From positions 1-7,415 of the forward strand of contig WAJX01000097.1 of the NCBI GenBank assembly GCA_015523665.1: a stretch of 7,415 bases of DNA. The letters run 5' to 3'. A program made the position numbers and the translations under genes. The notes under the pieces were generated by a model that did no database searches, was not told where the DNA came from, and was given only the letters and a program-made list of their open reading frames with translations. This document shows, in pieces, positions 5,753-7,415 of the stretch; within the stretch, counting starts at the first letter, position 1; every line of letters starts with the position of its first letter. The stretch is from Ferroglobus sp. Lineage in GTDB: Archaea; Halobacteriota; Archaeoglobi; Archaeoglobales; Archaeoglobaceae.

Positions 5753-6412
5753 TTATCGTTCTATTAAAGTCCCAATTTTTTCTCCTTTTAAAACCTTTTT
5801 AATATTTTCCACACTTCCTTTAAATACAATCGTCCTTATACTACTCCTTTCAATAATTTTAGCAGCCAAAATATCCACAACACTACTAATTCCTGCCTTA
5901 GCTTTTGATTTTGAGACTATCTCAACAAGCTCACCCGGAGTTAATTTTTCGTATTTTACAGCCTTTGGATTAACCATTGGATCATCTGAATAAACTCCAT
6001 CAACAGAAGTGGCGATAAATAATGTTTTTGCATTCACATATTCAGCTAACATTGCAGAAGTCGCATCAGTCGTATGTCCTGGGAAAGTTCCGCCCATGAC
6101 AACAATATCATGAGTTTTTATAAGTTCATAAGCCTCTCTAAAGTCTTTTGGTATTAATTTTGGTGCTTTTTTAATTGCATAACTAAATAGCATTGCATTT
6201 AGCCTTGTTACCTCAATACCAATGTAATCGCAACTCGTCTCATCTGCATTTAATTCCCTCATACATCTAATATAATCTCTTGCAATTTTTCCACCACCAA
6301 CAACTATGAAAACTTTATCATCAACATCTGAAAAAACTTCAGCATATTCTCTTATTTTTTTAGAATCTAACGTATCAAAAACTACTGATCCTCCAAGTGA
6401 TATAACAATCAT
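5753..6412 (-). CDS. pyrH: Archaeal-type UMP kinase
   Basis: Converts UMP and ATP to UDP and ADP, a cytoplasmic step of pyrimidine nucleotide synthesis; amino-acid-kinase fold. From the ATG at 6412 it has 219 residues, the size I recall for the Archaeoglobus enzyme. Motifs in order: phosphate-binding SLGGSV (5-10), VVGGGKIARDYI (37-48), DYIGIEVTRLNAML (62-75), the UMP/ATP segment VMGGTFPGHTTDATSAMLAE (105-124), DGVYSDDP (138-145) and the C-terminal KAGISSVVDILAAKIIERS (172-190). The longer frame from the ATG at 6436 adds MVFEREGI. I reject it because homologues begin right before the VISLGGS strand, and because a TATA-like box overlaps that upstream ATG and predicts a transcript start exactly at 6412. 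The gene converges on the PEGA-like gene and diverges from the winged-helix regulator. Confidence 0.95.
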   Translation of the reverse strand: MIVISLGGSVVFDTLDSKKIREYAEVFSDVDDKVFIVVGGGKIARDYIRCMRELNADETSCDYIGIEVTRLNAMLFSYAIKKAPKLIPKDFREAYELIKTHDIVVMGGTFPGHTTDATSAMLAEYVNAKTLFIATSVDGVYSDDPMVNPKAVKYEKLTPGELVEIVSKSKAKAGISSVVDILAAKIIERSSIRTIVFKGSVENIKKVLKGEKIGTLIER

Positions 6413-6434
6413 AATGCCTTCTCTCTCAAACACC

Positions 6435-6442
6435 ATATAATT
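6435..6442 (-). promoter_or_regulatory. TATA-like promoter of pyrH
   Basis: On the minus strand CAAGAAAG, BRE-like, is followed by AATTATAT. Twenty-three bases downstream is 6412, the A of the chosen pyrH ATG, predicting a fully leaderless message. The box overlaps the upstream in-frame ATG at 6436, which argues against that start. Confidence 0.6.
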
Positions 6443-6555
6443 CTTTCTTGTTACTTTTAGATTTAGTCAATTTTTAAAGATTAAATATTAAATGATATCT
6501 ATATTGTATTTTGTTCAACTGATTTCTATGTATTCTTTTAAGTAAATGGTAAAAT

Positions 6556-6563
6556 ATTTATAT
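6556..6563 (+). promoter_or_regulatory. TATA-like promoter of the regulator-hydrolase operon
   Basis: AAAAT leads into ATTTATAT. The predicted transcript start is about 6586-6588, 6-8 bases before the ATG at 6594. GGTGAT (6585-6590) matches the core of a Shine-Dalgarno site but would be only partly inside the message. The box lies within the longest open frame (ATG 6546), making that upstream start implausible. Confidence 0.6.
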
Positions 6564-6593
6564 CCTTTTTACTATATTACTCTTGGTGATATT

Positions 6594-6956
6594 ATGGAAA
6601 TGTCCGAAAAAGATGAAAGGCTTATAGAACTCTTATCTGAGGCAGGATTAAACAAGAATATAGCGAGAGTTGTTGTATATCTCTCGAAAGTTGGTGAAGC
6701 AGTCTCGAGAGATATTGAAAGGGCTGCCAACTTAAGACAACCAGAAGTAAGTATAGCAATGAAGGAGTTGAAAGAGACTGGTTGGATAAAAGATCGAGAA
6801 ATAAAGAAAAAAGGTAAGGGTAGACCGTTTAAGAGTTATAAGCTAACACTGGATATAAAGGATATAGTCGCAGAGTTAGTTGAAAAGAAGAGAGAAGAAA
6901 TGAGAAAACTTGAAAGAGATTTAAACGAACTAGAAAGCCTAGTAGGGCTTAGATGA
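6594..6956 (+). CDS. Small winged-helix transcriptional regulator (TrmB/MarR-like)
   Basis: A 120-residue DNA-binding protein when read from the ATG at 6594. Helices at about 22-31 and 35-45 lead into the recognition-helix region NLRQPEVSIAMKELKETG (46-63). A basic wing follows, IKDREIKKKGKGRPFKSYKL (65-84), then a charged coiled coil (about 90-118) probably used for dimerisation. The layout matches archaeal predicted regulators of the TrmB/MarR/ArsR superfamily that have no ligand domain; nothing shows an effector site or cysteine metal ligands. It shares an operon with the alpha/beta hydrolase, overlapping it by ATGA, so it may control that gene or itself. The ATG at 6546 would place the TATA box inside the gene. 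The ATG at 6600 (MSEKDERL) is a close alternative with better spacing from GGTGAT. Exact target and family name remain uncertain. Confidence 0.85.
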   Translation: MEMSEKDERLIELLSEAGLNKNIARVVVYLSKVGEAVSRDIERAANLRQPEVSIAMKELKETGWIKDREIKKKGKGRPFKSYKLTLDIKDIVAELVEKKREEMRKLERDLNELESLVGLR

Positions 6957-7415
6957 AAATAGATCAAACCCTTGGGAGAGTATATTCAAGATTGAATGTT
7001 GAGGAAGCGGTTATAATCTGTCATGGCTTGCCATTTGAACGCGCTTCAGTAATTGAAAAAAACTATAATGATCTGTCCAGATATTTTGCGTTAAAAGGTT
7101 TACCTTCTATTATTTTCGATTTTTCTGGAACCGGAAAAAGTTCTGGAGATTTTAGACTTCTCAATTGGGTTGAAGACCTTCAATTAATAGCAAACGAGTT
7201 TAACAGAGTGCATGTAATTGGCTTTAGTCTTGGAGGAGCCATTGCATTAAATATAAATGCCGAGAGTACATCAATTATTTCAACTCCATGTCATGTAAAC
7301 ATTTTTAACGAAGATTCATTAAAAAGGATATACACAAACGCTAAAGTTAAATTGACTCTAAGAGGGATAGGCAGTTATGAAGAATTTAAAAGGAAATTTA
7401 TAAACGATTTTGTTG
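6953..7415 (+). CDS. Alpha/beta hydrolase, 3' end beyond the window
   Basis: Partial gene: 154 codons are visible, with no stop before the window ends. The alpha/beta-hydrolase pattern is clear. The oxyanion-region motif HGLPFERAS (24-32) follows the strand EAVIIC. DFSGTGKSSG (56-65) is the usual D-x-x-G-x-G-x-S block after strand 4. The nucleophile elbow VIGFSLGGAIAL (88-99) gives Ser92 as the catalytic serine within G-x-S-x-G. The catalytic Asp and His would lie in the missing part. The shape resembles small cytoplasmic serine hydrolases or esterases of the dienelactone-hydrolase/YqiA-like kind; no substrate can be assigned and there is no signal peptide. The ATG at 6953 overlaps the regulator's TGA by four bases (ATGA), pointing to coupled translation. 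A TTG at codon 14 is possible but less likely. Confidence 0.85.
   Translation, partial: MKIDQTLGRVYSRLNVEEAVIICHGLPFERASVIEKNYNDLSRYFALKGLPSIIFDFSGTGKSSGDFRLLNWVEDLQLIANEFNRVHVIGFSLGGAIALNINAESTSIISTPCHVNIFNEDSLKRIYTNAKVKLTLRGIGSYEEFKRKFINDFV

Noticed and set aside
1..7415. CRISPR arrays, insertion sequences, tRNA or rRNA genes
   Set aside because: No regularly spaced repeats, transposase motifs, terminal inverted repeats or tRNA-like cloverleaf segments were seen on either strand.

Overview
The window is very AT-rich (about one third GC or less by eye) and archaeal. It holds a GHMP-type archaeal shikimate kinase, an archaeal-type UMP kinase of 219 residues, a COG1361/CARDB-like secreted protein next to an FtsX-type ABC transporter, and TATA boxes 23-30 bases upstream of most operon heads. 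The UMP kinase and the regulator resemble what I remember of Archaeoglobus and its relatives. An AT-rich euryarchaeon of the Archaeoglobi/Methanosarcina side is therefore my best guess, but the sequence alone does not prove it.

Layout. At 155-979 (+) is shikimate kinase (aroK). It converges on a leftward three-gene operon at 4197-1061 (-): a membrane-anchored, sequon-bearing extracellular beta-domain protein, a MacB/LolD-type ABC ATPase, and a four-helix FtsX-family permease that overlaps the ATPase gene by 23 bases. A gene-free, extremely AT-rich stretch of about 530 bases (4198-4729) follows, with two clean palindromes, a perfect direct repeat and a small tandem repeat. Diverging from it at 4730-5656 (+) is a second type I membrane protein with a PEGA-like N-terminal region and eleven N-glycosylation sequons. 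Converging on that gene is pyrH (6412-5753, -). Diverging from pyrH are a small winged-helix regulator (6594-6956, +) and, overlapping it by ATGA, an alpha/beta hydrolase cut by the window end (6953 onward).

How the genes fit together. The middle of the window looks like a cell-envelope module. The ATPase and permease form a mechanotransmission-type ABC machine. The CARDB-like protein is its probable outside partner, replacing the bacterial MacA adaptor, and the divergent PEGA-like glycoprotein may belong to the same envelope function. The substrate cannot be read from sequence. The flanking aroK and pyrH are housekeeping genes (aromatic amino acids; UMP to UDP).

A theme across the window is leaderless or nearly leaderless initiation. 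For every operon head, a TATA-like box predicts a transcript start within about 0-8 bases of a plausible start codon. In three cases (4730, 6412, 6594) this moves the start downstream of the longest open frame. The one clear Shine-Dalgarno site belongs to an internal operon gene, the permease.
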